64,000 bases of DNA from Desulfallas thermosapovorans DSM 6562. GTDB lineage: Bacteria > Bacillota > Desulfotomaculia > Desulfotomaculales > Desulfallaceae. Position 1 is the stretch's first letter, and the number at the start of each line of letters is the position of its first letter. Location of the stretch: assembly GCF_008124625.1 (NCBI RefSeq), contig NZ_VNHM01000005.1:116302-180301 (forward strand). The letters are read 5' to 3'. The position numbers and the translations under genes were made by a program. A model generated the notes under the pieces. That model ran no database searches. It was not told the origin of the DNA and saw nothing but the letters and a program-made list of their open reading frames with translations. Shown here piece by piece: positions 1 through 9,872 of the stretch.

Positions 1-626
1 CCATTGTCTTCGATGATTTTGCGAATGGTAAGTATATCATTGGCCCGGCGCACAAAGGAGGCGGCCACAAAGTCAAAACTGTTTTCTATGCCAAAGATAA
101 TATCCTGTTTATCCTGTTCCGTAATAGCGGGCATCTTCACGTAAACCCCGGGTACATTGACACCCTTTTGACTGGTTATTTCACCGCCATTTTCCACGGT
201 GCAGTCTATTTTTGTCCCGGACACGTTTTTTACCCGCAGGGCTATCAAACCATCGGATATTAATATAAGGTCATTTGGTTTTACATCCCCGGGCAATCCC
301 TGGTAGTTAACGGGCAGTATTTTTTCATTTCCCCTGATGTCCTCGGTGGTAAGGGTAACAGAACTGCCGGTAGTAAGGCGCACGAAGTCCTTTTCCAAAT
401 AGCCCAGCCGAATTTCTGGTCCCTTGGTATCTAGCAAAACAGCTATATTTTTGCCCACGTTACCGGCGGCTTTACGGACGGCTTCCAACCGGCGCAAGTG
501 ATCATCGTGTGTGCCGTGGGAAAAATTCATCCTGGCCACATTCATTCCGGCCAGCATCATTTTCTCCAACACCGTTACGCTTTCACTGGCTGGCCCAATG
601 GTGCACACTATCTTGGTACGCCGCAT
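1..626 (-). CDS. pyk: Pyruvate kinase, N-terminal part (runs off the window)
   Basis: Converts phosphoenolpyruvate and ADP to pyruvate and ATP, the last step of glycolysis. The visible 208 residues begin MRRTKIVCTIGPAS, the classic pyruvate kinase start. They continue through the NFSHGTHDDH and LLDTKGPEIR motifs (Mg/K and substrate site) and the small B domain. The ATG at 624-626 has a strong GGGGAGGGG ribosome site a few bases upstream. The gene lies 20 bp downstream of pfkA in the same direction, so the two very probably form the common Firmicutes pfkA-pyk operon. The C-terminal half is outside the window. Confidence 0.95.
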   Translation of the reverse strand, partial: MRRTKIVCTIGPASESVTVLEKMMLAGMNVARMNFSHGTHDDHLRRLEAVRKAAGNVGKNIAVLLDTKGPEIRLGYLEKDFVRLTTGSSVTLTTEDIRGNEKILPVNYQGLPGDVKPNDLILISDGLIALRVKNVSGTKIDCTVENGGEITSQKGVNVPGVYVKMPAITEQDKQDIIFGIENSFDFVAASFVRRANDILTIRKIIEDN

Positions 627-646
627 GATAATCCCCCTCCCCATTC

Positions 647-1609
647 CTATATGGATAGTATATTTGCCAGGTTAAATATATCCATTTCTATGGGCCTTTT
701 GCCCTTAAAGGCGTTATCCAACGGCCCGGCCACAATATTACCTCCCACCATACCCACCATTTGTTTACGGCAACCATCCATAAGTATTTCCACCGCTTTA
801 GCGCCCATCCGGCTGGCCAGAATGCGGTCAAATGCCGTAGGAGTACCGCCCCGCTGCAGGTGACCCAAAATGGTAACCTTGGTTTCCAGCCCGGTTTTTT
901 CCCGGATTTGCCTGCCCACTTCAAGACCGCTGGCGGCACCTTCCGCTACAATAATGATACTGTGCAGCTTACCCCGTTTGTATCCTCGAACCAGTTTTTC
1001 ACAGACTTCATCCATACTGTGCCGCAGTTCCGGTATCAGTATTGATTCCGCCCCGCCAGCCAGCCCGGCCATTAAAGCTATATACCCACTTTCCCGTCCC
1101 ATAACTTCGAGGATGAAGGTTCTTTCATGAGAAGTGGCGGTATCACGAATTTTATTGATGGCCTCCACCACCGTATTAATGGCGGTATCAAAACCAATGG
1201 AGTATTCAGTACCCGTGATGTCATTGTCTATGGTGCCGGGCACACCCACTACGGGTAAATTGTACTCGCTATTAAATATATCCGCCCCTCTGAAGGAACC
1301 GTCACCACCAATGACCACCAACCCCTGTATACCAAAGCGCTGTACGTTGGCAAAGGCTTTGGCCCTGCCCTCGGGAGTTTTAAACTCCTCTGAACGGGCT
1401 GTGCGCAATATGGTACCGCCCCGGTGAATGATATCCGCCACCGAGCTCAAATTCATCGGCCCCATGTCAGCCTCGATAAATCCACCGAACCCCCTTTGAA
1501 TACCAATAACCTCCAATCCGTGGAAAATGGCCTTTCTAACTACGGCCCTGATGGCGGCGTTCATGCCCGGGGAATCCCCCCCGCTGGTTAAAACGGCAAT
1601 ACGCTGCAC
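647..1609 (-). CDS. pfkA: ATP-dependent 6-phosphofructokinase
   Basis: Phosphorylates fructose 6-phosphate to the 1,6-bisphosphate, the committed step of glycolysis. Motifs present: [10 protein letters not shown] at the N-terminus, GGDGS (the Gly form typical of ATP-dependent rather than PPi-dependent enzymes), PGTIDNDI with the catalytic Asp, and MGRESG. I chose the GTG at 1607-1609 because AAGGAGG lies 7 bases upstream. An in-frame TTG at 1625-1627 overlaps that ribosome site and is unlikely to be used. The resulting 320 residues match the family's usual length. It probably heads a two-gene unit with pyk, with its promoter in 1610-1747. Confidence 0.95.
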   Translation of the reverse strand: MQRIAVLTSGGDSPGMNAAIRAVVRKAIFHGLEVIGIQRGFGGFIEADMGPMNLSSVADIIHRGGTILRTARSEEFKTPEGRAKAFANVQRFGIQGLVVIGGDGSFRGADIFNSEYNLPVVGVPGTIDNDITGTEYSIGFDTAINTVVEAINKIRDTATSHERTFILEVMGRESGYIALMAGLAGGAESILIPELRHSMDEVCEKLVRGYKRGKLHSIIIVAEGAASGLEVGRQIREKTGLETKVTILGHLQRGGTPTAFDRILASRMGAKAVEILMDGCRKQMVGMVGGNIVAGPLDNAFKGKRPIEMDIFNLANILSI

Positions 1610-1747
1610 AGCTGCAACCTCCTTCAAATGACTTCCTCAAACACTGCAGGTGATGCTGATTTATTATATTAACAATATTACTTTTTACTATCACAACTTA
1701 AATATGCAGCTGCGTTTTCACCAATATTGCTCAACATAAGAGCAGTA

Positions 1748-1779
1748 AAAAATACCCAGAGCATTACCCTGGATATTTT
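1748..1779 (-). terminator. Intrinsic terminator after mtrB
   Basis: Inverted repeat with arms AAAATA(C)CCAG and CTGG(A)TATTTT, a loop of about 10 bases, and a T-run on the minus strand. It sits about 36 bp past the mtrB stop and before pfkA, so it separates the two units. Confidence 0.65.
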
Positions 1780-1815
1780 GCCTGCCATTCACCGTGCCAA
1801 TATGAACATATTGAA

Positions 1816-2049
1816 TTATACCTGGTCGGTTCTCAGGTTGCCGTGTTTGGTCATTACCTCCGCCCGGCCGCGTATCTTGATAGCCGAAGTATGTTGAGTG
1901 AATTGGGCTACCATTACTTCACCCTTATCCAGTTTTTCGCTATGGTGAAACTTTGTATCACGCCCCCGGGTAAGACCAATGATGGTCACCCCGTTTTCCA
2001 ATGCCTTGATCACAATATATTCTCCGGCCAATTCATTAAAATCGTTCAT
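1816..2049 (-). CDS. mtrB: Trp RNA-binding attenuation protein (TRAP)
   Basis: A 77-residue protein closely resembling Bacillus TRAP, which assembles an 11-mer ring, binds tryptophan between subunits and then wraps RNA carrying repeated GAG/UAG triplets to terminate or block translation of trp genes. The core [20 protein letters not shown] followed by [17 protein letters not shown] carries the residues known for tryptophan binding (the T/Q/T/S cluster around AQFTQHTS) and the RNA-contacting Lys-Lys-Arg set (Lys of LDKGE, Lys and Arg of IKIRG). It is monocistronic here, between its own extended -10 promoter and a terminator. In Bacillus mtrB pairs with folE (mtrA), which is not adjacent here. 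No trp gene or TRAP-type triplet array was seen in the window. Confidence 0.93.
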   Translation of the reverse strand: MNDFNELAGEYIVIKALENGVTIIGLTRGRDTKFHHSEKLDKGEVMVAQFTQHTSAIKIRGRAEVMTKHGNLRTDQV

Positions 2050-2078
2050 ATTTTTTTCACCCCATAAAAAATTACCTT

Positions 2079-2087
2079 ATTATAGCA
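2079..2087 (-). promoter_or_regulatory. Extended -10 promoter for mtrB
   Basis: TGCTATAAT on the minus strand is a perfect TGn extended -10. A clear -35 is lacking. The start would fall about 22 bases before the mtrB ATG. Confidence 0.5.
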
Positions 2088-2120
2088 GTCATCATAACAT
2101 AGCCCTATCCTTTTGACAAG

Positions 2121-5100
2121 TTAATTTACTTGCTCGACCGCAGCGGCTCCATCACGATGATCATGAGCATCTTTTATTTTTACCCGTTCCGAGCCTAAAA
2201 AACCTGTCAACTGCTGTACTACATCGGAATCCAGGTTAACCCAAAAGCGGCTGTCCGCCAGGGCCAGTTTGTTATCCCGGGGGAAATAAAGATAGACCGG
2301 ACACTCACCGGGATGAGAGCATAAAACCATTTGCAATCTGGCGATTGTTTCCATGGTTACATCCTCCAACTTGATAAACAACTCGCCATATTTTCGCAAA
2401 GTCATGGTTTCCAATGTATCAACAATAACCTTGACCTCTTCTCCATTAATACTGGTTACGCCCTTGGCCAGCACTGGGCTGTCCACCTTGAGTAAGGAGG
2501 CATACTGCTGGTAGCAGCGGGGAAAGATTACCAGTTCCACCGTGCCGGATAAATCCTCCAGGTTGGCAAAGGCCATGCTATCTCCTTTTTTGGTGGTTAT
2601 CTTTTTCACCGTGCTCAGTATGCCCCCCACCACTACCTCGGTGCGATCCTCCAATTCGCTCAGGATAACTGTTTGGTGAGTGGTATGCCTTAAAATGGTT
2701 TCACGGTACTGTGACAGCGGGTGCCCGCTAACATAAAGGCCCAATGCCTCTTTTTCCATTACCAGCAAGTCACCGGGTTCGAACTCCGCAATACCGGGCA
2801 TATCCAAGGAAAGGGTTTTCTTTACATCGTCCCCCCAAAAGTCCAGCAGCGAACGCTGGCCGTTTTGGCGATCCTGCTGCGCCAATTGAGCCAAGCCCAA
2901 CCCGGCATCTATAGCGGCCATCATTTGCGAGCGGTGATGGCCCAGAGAATCCAGGGCACCGCTCTTAATTAGATTTTCCAACACCCGGCGGTTAATCAGT
3001 CGGGTATCCACACGCTGGCAAAAGTCAGCAAAGGACACATAGGGGCCGCCGCGCTCTTTGACATCAATAATACACTTGACGGCATTTAAGCCCACGTTTT
3101 TAATGGCAGCCATACCAAACCTTATACTAGCACCGGAAACTGTAAAATCCACACCGCTTGTGTTTACATCCGGCGGCAACACATCAATGCCCATACGGCG
3201 GCACTCCTCAATATAAAAAGAAACCTTATCAGTGTTATCTCTGACCGATGTCAAAAGTGCGGCCATAAACTCCACCGGGTAATTGGCCTTTAGATAAGCG
3301 GTCTGGTAAGAGACTAGCGCGTAAGCCGCCGAGTGACTTTTATTAAATCCATATCCGGCAAAGTATTCAATTAAATCAAATACCTGCCCGGCAATATTGG
3401 CATCTACATTATTCTTCTCTGCGCCCTCGATGAATTGGACCCTTAGTCCGGCCAGTATTTCGGGCTTTTTCTTGCCCATGGCCCGGCGCATTAAATCGGC
3501 CTCGCCCAGGGAGAATCCCGCCATGTCACTGGCAATGCGCATAACCTGTTCTTGATACAGAATTACACCATAAGTGTCCTTTAATATAGGCTCCAGCAAA
3601 GGGTGCAGGTATTCCACCTTTTTTTCACCGTGTTTGCTTTTAATAAAGTCATCCACCATACCGCTGCCCAGCGGCCCTGGCCGGTACAGGGCCACCAGGG
3701 CTATGATATCCTCAAAAACCTCGGGCTTTAAGTCTTTGAGGATGGCGCGCATGCCGCTGCTTTCCAGCTGGAATACACCTACCCCGTCACCACGGCTGAG
3801 CAGTTCAAATGTGGCCGCATCGTCCAGGGGTATTTCATTGATATTGATTTCCACACCATGATTCTCAGCAATCATGCGCACCGCGTCAGCGATCACTGTC
3901 AAGGTGCGGAGCCCCAAAAAGTCCATTTTCAACAAACCCAGTTCCTCCACCGGATCCTTGGCAAACTGGGTGGTCAGGGGCCCATCCGCTGCCTTGTAAA
4001 GGGGCAGGTAATGGGTCAGGGGTTGCCGGGTGATCACCACCCCGGCGGCGTGGGTAGAGGCATGCCTGGGCATACCCTCCAGCAGGGCAGCCATGTCCAG
4101 TAGCCGTTGCACCTGGGCATCCTCGCGATACACCTGTTTCAACTCGGGTGAATCCTGCAGGGCTTTTTCAATGGTGATTTTCAAATCATTGGGCACCAGC
4201 TTGGCAATGCGGTCCACATCGCTGTAGGCCATTCCCAACACCCGGCCCACATCACGAATGGCGGCCTTGGCAGCCATGGTACCAAAGGTGGCAATCTGGG
4301 CCACCCGGTCGGATCCGTATTTTCTGGTTACATACTCGATAACTTCCCCGCGCCTTTCAAAGCAAAAGTCTATATCTATATCGGGCATGGATACCCTTTC
4401 GGGATTCAGAAAACGCTCAAACAGCAAATCGTACTTCAGCGGGTCCAACTCCGTGATACCCAGCACATAGGCCACTAGACTGCCCGCTGCCGAACCACGC
4501 CCAGGACCCACCGGAATGCCTTGCTGCCTGGCATAATGAATAAAATCCCAAACTATTAAAAAATAGGCCGAATAACCCATTTGTTTGATGACGCCCAGTT
4601 CATAATCCAGCCTTTTTAGCACCTCATCATTTATACCGCCATAACGCCACTTGATACCTTCCAGGCAAAGTTCCCTTAAATATGAGTCCAGCGTATGCCC
4701 TTCGGGCACCTTGTACTCGGGCAGGTGCAGCTTTCCGAACTCCAATTCCACCTGGCAACGGTCAGCAATGCGCACCGTATTCTTCATTGCCCCGGCCATT
4801 TCCCCGAACAGCATGGCCATCTCCCGCTCACTTTTCAAGTAAAGCTCCTGGGACTGGAATTTCATACGCCCGGGATCATCAACGGTTTTGCCGGTCTGAA
4901 TACATAACAGCACATCCTGCATCTCAGAGTGCTTGCGCAGTACATAGTGCACGTCGTTGGTAACTACCAGCGGTATGCCTGATTTTTGGTGCAACTGCAG
5001 CAAACCCCTATTGGCAGTCCTTTGCTCGGCAAAACCGTGGTCTTGCAGTTCCAGGTAGAAATTTTCCTTTCCGAATATATCCACATAATCAGCCGCGCTT

Positions 5101-5564
5101 TGGGCGGCCCGGTCAGGGTTATCCTTGATAATATGGGAGGTTACTTCACCGGCAATACAGCCGCTCAAAGCAATTAGCCCCTGGCTGTGGGCGGCCAGTA
5201 GTTCCTTGTCCACCCGGGGTTTGTAATAGAAACCTTCGGTAAAAGCCTGGGAAACCAGCTGGAACAGATTTCTCAGGCCAGTGTTATTTTCCGCCAGTAA
5301 CACCAAGTGATGCAGGTTATCATCCACCCGGGGTGTACGATCATGCCTGGTTCGCGGTGCCACATATACCTCGCAGCCAATGATAGGTTTAATATTATTC
5401 TTTTTACAGGTCTTGTAGAAATCTACCACACCGTACATAACTCCGTGGTCGGTGATGGCCAGTGCAGGCATATCCATTTGGACGGCAGCATTCACCGCAT
5501 CCTTGATCCTAGCCGCCCCGTCCAGCAGGCTATATTCGGTGTGTACATGCAGGTGGACAAACAA
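2121..5564 (-). CDS. dnaE: DNA polymerase III alpha subunit (DnaE type)
   Basis: A C-family replicative polymerase of 1147 residues. Order: PHP domain at the N-terminus (HLHVHTEYSLLDG, AITDHGVMYG, later GCIAGE and TNDVHY, so the metal-ligand pattern looks intact), palm with catalytic aspartates PDIDIDF near residue 390 and KMDFLG further on, the beta-clamp-binding/helix-hairpin region, then an OB-fold (ALGLYVSGHPL, VVVGGILSTVKKITTKKGD). The only in-frame start is TTG at 5562-5564, since the frame closes at a TAA just upstream; GGGGG lies 9 bases before it. Firmicutes usually carry PolC as well, with DnaE extending primers. PolC is not in this window. Confidence 0.95.
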   Translation of the reverse strand: MFVHLHVHTEYSLLDGAARIKDAVNAAVQMDMPALAITDHGVMYGVVDFYKTCKKNNIKPIIGCEVYVAPRTRHDRTPRVDDNLHHLVLLAENNTGLRNLFQLVSQAFTEGFYYKPRVDKELLAAHSQGLIALSGCIAGEVTSHIIKDNPDRAAQSAADYVDIFGKENFYLELQDHGFAEQRTANRGLLQLHQKSGIPLVVTNDVHYVLRKHSEMQDVLLCIQTGKTVDDPGRMKFQSQELYLKSEREMAMLFGEMAGAMKNTVRIADRCQVELEFGKLHLPEYKVPEGHTLDSYLRELCLEGIKWRYGGINDEVLKRLDYELGVIKQMGYSAYFLIVWDFIHYARQQGIPVGPGRGSAAGSLVAYVLGITELDPLKYDLLFERFLNPERVSMPDIDIDFCFERRGEVIEYVTRKYGSDRVAQIATFGTMAAKAAIRDVGRVLGMAYSDVDRIAKLVPNDLKITIEKALQDSPELKQVYREDAQVQRLLDMAALLEGMPRHASTHAAGVVITRQPLTHYLPLYKAADGPLTTQFAKDPVEELGLLKMDFLGLRTLTVIADAVRMIAENHGVEININEIPLDDAATFELLSRGDGVGVFQLESSGMRAILKDLKPEVFEDIIALVALYRPGPLGSGMVDDFIKSKHGEKKVEYLHPLLEPILKDTYGVILYQEQVMRIASDMAGFSLGEADLMRRAMGKKKPEILAGLRVQFIEGAEKNNVDANIAGQVFDLIEYFAGYGFNKSHSAAYALVSYQTAYLKANYPVEFMAALLTSVRDNTDKVSFYIEECRRMGIDVLPPDVNTSGVDFTVSGASIRFGMAAIKNVGLNAVKCIIDVKERGGPYVSFADFCQRVDTRLINRRVLENLIKSGALDSLGHHRSQMMAAIDAGLGLAQLAQQDRQNGQRSLLDFWGDDVKKTLSLDMPGIAEFEPGDLLVMEKEALGLYVSGHPLSQYRETILRHTTHQTVILSELEDRTEVVVGGILSTVKKITTKKGDSMAFANLEDLSGTVELVIFPRCYQQYASLLKVDSPVLAKGVTSINGEEVKVIVDTLETMTLRKYGELFIKLEDVTMETIARLQMVLCSHPGECPVYLYFPRDNKLALADSRFWVNLDSDVVQQLTGFLGSERVKIKDAHDHRDGAAAVEQVN

Positions 5565-5628
5565 TGCTCCAAACCCCCGTCCTGGTTAATAGTTCGTGGT
5601 TGGACAAACAAACAACCAGCTGGCAACT

Positions 5629-6255
5629 TTAAACCTGTGAGTTTAATTTAATATGGTGTATATGAATCTCATAATAAGGGAAATAAGGATCCTCAATGGT
5701 TACCGGTACCACCTGGTGCTGTTCATCAAATCCGGCAACTTCCATCAGTTCCTCCACAAATCTGAAACTGGCCGGCCTGCCCGGGTGGGCTATTAAAACG
5801 TTTCCCCCGTCAGCTGTGACCCGTGGGATTAATTCTTTTAAATACACGTTTAATTTTGGATCATAAAATATATCCGATCCCATAACCCAGCGGAACTTGC
5901 CCGGTAACTTAAAATCACGCCAATCACCCAGGTGGGTGCAAAAATCCAGCAACCCGTTACGGGTGGCATTCAGTCGTACCAGTTCCAAAGCGGACGGGTT
6001 GAAATCCGAAAAGGTAACCTGTGCTCCTTTGATACCACAAATAATCCCCGGCAGTCCCAATCCCGTTCCCAACTCCAAGAGCCGATCACCGGCAAAGGTT
6101 GCGTTTTTCCATATCCATTGCGCAAGTCCACGGGCCGCCGGCCAGATCTCCGCCCAGCAGGGTACTTTATCTTCATCCGTAGGGTCGGTAATCAGGCTTT
6201 CCACATCTTTGACCCCCAGTAAACTCACCTGCCGGCCAGGCAGTTCAAATGTCAT
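5629..6255 (-). CDS. Class I SAM-dependent methyltransferase (METTL20/PrmA-like)
   Basis: A 208-residue protein with SAM-binding motif I LELGTGLGLPG, an acidic post-I loop (TFSDFNPSAL), and SDIFYD at motif IV. The N-terminal KVPCWAEIWPAARGLAQWI segment is typical of the lysine methyltransferase group that includes METTL20 and FAM86. The substrate cannot be read from the sequence; protein lysine methylation is the family expectation. The ATG at 6253-6255 has AAGGGA just upstream. It lies 64 bp upstream of dnaE in the same direction and may be cotranscribed with it. Confidence 0.75.
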   Translation of the reverse strand: MTFELPGRQVSLLGVKDVESLITDPTDEDKVPCWAEIWPAARGLAQWIWKNATFAGDRLLELGTGLGLPGIICGIKGAQVTFSDFNPSALELVRLNATRNGLLDFCTHLGDWRDFKLPGKFRWVMGSDIFYDPKLNVYLKELIPRVTADGGNVLIAHPGRPASFRFVEELMEVAGFDEQHQVVPVTIEDPYFPYYEIHIHHIKLNSQV

Positions 6256-6313
6256 TTCCCTTGTTTCAAAGGATAATATTTAAACCACCACCTTGTTATT
6301 GTATCGCAGCAAT

Positions 6314-6338
6314 AAAAAAACCCCTTGTTCTTAAGGGG
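6314..6338 (-). terminator. Intrinsic terminator after the sigma-54 activator gene
   Basis: CCCCTT-gttctt-AAGGGG hairpin followed on the minus strand by seven T residues. It ends the 6372-8087 transcript. Confidence 0.85.
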
Positions 6339-6371
6339 AATTTTATCTCAAAATTACCGGTTGCACAACGC

Positions 6372-8087
6372 TTAGTGGTCGATTTGATACTGTTTAATTT
6401 TTTTGTACAACCAGGCTCTGGAAATACCTAACAGCTTGGCGGCCTGTAGTTTGTTTCCGCCTGTTTTTTCCAGCGCCTCTAATAATGCCTCCCGCTCAAC
6501 ATTCTCCAGTAGAGCCGGCAGCGCTTTTTCCGTCAGGGGTTGACGGAAAGTTTCCTTTTGTTTTAACAAATAATGCGGTAGATGCTCGGGTTCGATAACT
6601 TGCCCGTCAACCAAATTAAAAGCCCGTTCAATTATATTCTCCATTTCCCGTACATTACCAGGCCAGTGATAACCCATAAAAATATTCAGCACTTCTTCAC
6701 TGCAACCGGTTACTTGAATATTAAAAGCTTGATTAAACTTTTCAATAAAATGTTTCACCAGATTACCAATATCTTCTTTTCTTTCCCGCAGCGGAGGTAT
6801 ATTCAGATTTACCACATTAAGGCGGTAATACAAGTCCTGCCTGAACTTACCACTGTCAATCATCTCGGTAAGATCCCGGTTTGTAGCCGCAATTATCCGT
6901 ACATTCACCTTTTTGGTATTGTGTCCCCCAAGGCGCTCAATTTCCTTTTCCTGCAACACCCTGAGTATCTTGGCCTGCATAGCCAACGGCATATCCCCTA
7001 TTTCATCCAGGAAAATCGTTCCCCCGTTGGCCAACTCAAATTTACCGATTTGACCACCCTTTTTAGCACCCGTGAATGCGCCATCCTGGTAACCGAACAA
7101 CTCCGATTCCAATAAATTCTCCGGCACTGCAGCACAGTTAACCTTGATAAACGGGCCATTACTACGGGGTGAATGACTGTGCACGGCATGGGCAAATAGC
7201 TCTTTACCTGTACCACTTTCCCCTGTTATCAGCACCGTGGAAGGCCCCCTGGCCACCCGGCGAACAATATCCTTCAGCTTTGTAATAGATTTACCGTTGC
7301 CGATGATCTGGCTTAGAGAATAATGAGCTCCCGGCATGTTGGTGTTTGTTTTCACTTGCTTATTCTTGGTTAGCATAGAAGCAAGTTTATCCAGATCTTG
7401 ATAAACTACCTTGCTAACAGCCCCTTCCACCTTACCGTTTTCTATCACCGGGTAACGGCTAACTAAAGCCTTCTTATCGCCAATATATGTGATTTGGTTT
7501 TGCTCCGAGCGACCGTTAAATTGTATTAAGTAAGTTTTGGATTCGGGTACTATTTCAGTAATGTGTTTGCCCAGTATATCCATAGGACTTAAGGACAATA
7601 ATTCCGCCATCGCGTTATTGACAAAATTAATATATCCTTCGCTATTAATTGATATATAGCCCTCATTGGTATTCTTGAAAATTGATTCCAAAACTTTTTT
7701 CTGCCGGGTTACTTGTTTGAGTTCTTCAGCCATATGGTGTAGTTCGGTAATTTCTTGAATAACCCCAATAGCACCCACGATGCTACCGTTGCGTATAATA
7801 GGAGTACGATTGGCAACATAAAGAGCATTGCCCAGCACAAATTTACGCCCGATATGTGCTTTACCGGTTTTTAAAACCTTTATGAGCCCGGTATAAGGAA
7901 TAATTTCAGATACCAATTTACCTGATACCTGGTCATATGTTAACCCGAATAATTTTTCACAACCGTGGTTAAATATGGTAATTCGCCCGCGATGGTCCAC
8001 TGCTATTACCGGGTTGGCGATACTACCAAAGATATAACTATCATCCTGCTCGGCTATATGTTTATTAAAACTGTTTTGCAAAGTCAC
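6372..8087 (-). CDS. PAS-PAS sigma-54-dependent transcriptional activator
   Basis: A 571-residue bacterial enhancer-binding protein: two PAS sensor domains (about 15-120 and 130-235), an AAA+ domain with Walker A GESGTGKE (about 289-296), the sigma-54-contacting GAFTGA loop (about 336-341), Walker [11 protein letters not shown], and a Fis-type helix-turn-helix at the end ([21 protein letters not shown]). It lacks a response-regulator receiver domain, so the PAS pair is the likely input; the ligand is unknown. I chose GTG at 8085-8087 because AGGGGGTGAT precedes it by 7 bases; the ORF extends 16 codons further upstream without a ribosome site. No -24/-12 promoter was found beside it, so the target operon is not evident. 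Confidence 0.9.
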   Translation of the reverse strand: MTLQNSFNKHIAEQDDSYIFGSIANPVIAVDHRGRITIFNHGCEKLFGLTYDQVSGKLVSEIIPYTGLIKVLKTGKAHIGRKFVLGNALYVANRTPIIRNGSIVGAIGVIQEITELHHMAEELKQVTRQKKVLESIFKNTNEGYISINSEGYINFVNNAMAELLSLSPMDILGKHITEIVPESKTYLIQFNGRSEQNQITYIGDKKALVSRYPVIENGKVEGAVSKVVYQDLDKLASMLTKNKQVKTNTNMPGAHYSLSQIIGNGKSITKLKDIVRRVARGPSTVLITGESGTGKELFAHAVHSHSPRSNGPFIKVNCAAVPENLLESELFGYQDGAFTGAKKGGQIGKFELANGGTIFLDEIGDMPLAMQAKILRVLQEKEIERLGGHNTKKVNVRIIAATNRDLTEMIDSGKFRQDLYYRLNVVNLNIPPLRERKEDIGNLVKHFIEKFNQAFNIQVTGCSEEVLNIFMGYHWPGNVREMENIIERAFNLVDGQVIEPEHLPHYLLKQKETFRQPLTEKALPALLENVEREALLEALEKTGGNKLQAAKLLGISRAWLYKKIKQYQIDH

Positions 8088-8229
8088 ACTATCACCCCCT
8101 GTCACAAAAGATTGACAATTTAAAATATTCAACAAAGAGCGTTAAATTCCTGCCTATTCTGTTAAATAAAAAAAAATTCCACATTATTAAGTTGCTTGAA
8201 AAGTCCATGCTACAGCAGTTCATAATCTC

Positions 8230-8340
8230 TACGTCAGCTGGTTCTTGCGCTGCTCACGTAGTGCCGGGTGTTAAAAAATTGAAAGACTTTAATCTTTCAG
8301 CCTTCCAACACCCGGCACCGAAGGCTACTCATCAAACAAA
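8230..8340. repeat. Palindromic repeat, GCCGGGTGTT family, copy 1
   Basis: A 12-bp perfect stem GTGCCGGGTGTT (8261-8272) pairs with AACACCCGGCAC (8307-8318). An inner hairpin TGAAAGA/TCTTTCA lies at 8280-8299. Sequence similarity to the copy at 18.6 kb continues past the stem (CACCGAAGGCTAC). Just left of it a second inverted repeat, CTACGTCAGC ... GCTG-ctc-ACGTAG, occupies 8230-8261. The element fills the gap between moxR and the sigma-54 activator. Confidence 0.7.
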
Positions 8341-8361
8341 CTCTCGGGAAAGTTTTGGGTC

Positions 8362-9303
8362 TTATTTCTTGTGAATATGGTGTTCATGACAGGAGCATTT
8401 TCCCGAATAACCCACAGGCGTTCCCGTCTGAGCAATTTGCACCAAACTTTCAATGCCGGTCTCGCTTTTCAACAAGTCCTGATCATCCTTATTTTTCAAG
8501 AATACATTTAGTGTTTTATTTATACTGTTACCGTCCAACGACTGCACATCCAGAGCGGATAAGGCTTTGGCCCAATCAATGGTTTCCGCAATGGAGGGTT
8601 TTTTGCGTAAATTCATATTAGCTCTAATATAATTGGCAACATTGGCTATTTGCCCGGTTATCTTGACACCGGCCTCGGGCACTTTAACTTGCAATATGCG
8701 GGTTTCCTTTTCTATGGAGGGAAAATCAATATAGAGGTAGATACAGCGTCTTTTTAAACCGTCGGACAGTTCCCTTTCCCCGTTACTGGTAAGCACAACA
8801 ATAGGGATATGTTTTGCATAAACTGTGCCCAACTCGGGTATGGAAACCTGGAAATCGGATAACACTTCAAACAAAAAGGCCTCAAACTCAGCCTCCACTT
8901 TATCCACTTCATCAATTAGTAAAACTTTTTTTTCACTGGCCCTGATAGCCCGCAGCAGTGGGCGTTCCAGCAGGTATTCCTCACTAAATAAATTACGCTC
9001 CAACTGTTCCCCTGGTGCACCGTCCCGGGAGATTTGAATTTTTATCAGCTGGCGCTGGTAATTCCATTCATACAAAGCTTTGTTTTCATCAAGTCCCTCA
9101 TAGCACTGCAAACGTATTAAATCCGTATTAAATATGGCGGCCAGCACCTTGGCAATTTCAGTTTTGCCCACGCCGGGAGCGCCCTCTACCAGCAGGGGTT
9201 TATTAAGGGTTAGAGCCAGGTAAATGGTCACCACTATTTCTTCTTCACATATATAACCTTCACGTTCCAAAGCTGCGCGTAATTCAGGTATGGTTATAGA
9301 CAT
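8362..9303 (-). CDS. MoxR-family AAA+ ATPase (CoxD-like)
   Basis: A 313-residue AAA+ ATPase with Walker A EGAPGVGKTE, Walker B VLLIDEVDK and sensor region VLTSNGERELSDGLKRRC. MoxR/CoxD proteins are chaperone-like ATPases that usually work with a von Willebrand factor A partner to insert metal cofactors or mature enzymes. No VWA gene or client enzyme lies next to this one, so its substrate is unknown. The C-terminus ends in a Cys/His-rich tail (KCSCHEHHIHKK) that could bind metal. The ATG at 9301-9303 has GGAGG 8 bases upstream. Confidence 0.85.
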   Translation of the reverse strand: MSITIPELRAALEREGYICEEEIVVTIYLALTLNKPLLVEGAPGVGKTEIAKVLAAIFNTDLIRLQCYEGLDENKALYEWNYQRQLIKIQISRDGAPGEQLERNLFSEEYLLERPLLRAIRASEKKVLLIDEVDKVEAEFEAFLFEVLSDFQVSIPELGTVYAKHIPIVVLTSNGERELSDGLKRRCIYLYIDFPSIEKETRILQVKVPEAGVKITGQIANVANYIRANMNLRKKPSIAETIDWAKALSALDVQSLDGNSINKTLNVFLKNKDDQDLLKSETGIESLVQIAQTGTPVGYSGKCSCHEHHIHKK

Positions 9304-9384
9304 ACACTAAACCTCCAGTTCCTTTACCATTTTTATTATATAAATATCTTGGTCATGTATACAGATTTAATGGACTTTATATAG

Positions 9385-9867
9385 TTAATAGCCAGGAGCG
9401 TTGGCGGTCTGTTTGAGCCCGGGAAAACCGTTTTGGCGCAGAGCTTCAAATAAAACTATAGCCACCGAGTTCGACAGGTTTAAGGACCGGGCCTGGCTTA
9501 TCATGGGGATGCGAATGCATTTATCCCAGAAACGGCGTATAATGTCCTCCGGCAGCCCGCTAGTTTCTTTGCCGAATACCAGAAAGTCATCCGGACCATA
9601 ATGCACATTGGTATAAACTTGCCCGGCCCGGGTTGTGGCCAAATGAAACCGGCAACCGGGGTAAGCTTTTAGAAAATCTTCAAAACTATCATGATAATGT
9701 ATCGTTAATAAATGCCAGTAATCAAGCCCGGCCCTTTTCAAGTGTTTATCATCAACCGAAAAACCCAGTGGCTTCACCAGGTGTAATTGGGCACCGGTAA
9801 CAGCACAGGTGCGGGCTACATTTCCTGTGTTGGCCGGTATTTCGGGTTCCACCAGCACAAGATGCAT
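9385..9867 (-). CDS. trmL: tRNA (cytidine/uridine-34-2'-O)-methyltransferase
   Basis: A 160-residue SPOUT-class methyltransferase that methylates the wobble ribose of leucine tRNAs. Typical motifs: VEPEIPANTGNVARTC at the N-terminus, FGKETSGLPE in the middle, and the knot-forming IPMISQARSLNLSNSVAI. I chose the ATG at 9865-9867 because the family starts there and AAGGAG lies 11 bases upstream; a 44-codon upstream extension lies inside nth. It begins 5 bp after the nth stop, so the two are cotranscribed. Confidence 0.92.
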   Translation of the reverse strand: MHLVLVEPEIPANTGNVARTCAVTGAQLHLVKPLGFSVDDKHLKRAGLDYWHLLTIHYHDSFEDFLKAYPGCRFHLATTRAGQVYTNVHYGPDDFLVFGKETSGLPEDIIRRFWDKCIRIPMISQARSLNLSNSVAIVLFEALRQNGFPGLKQTANAPGY

Positions 9868-9872
9868 AATGA

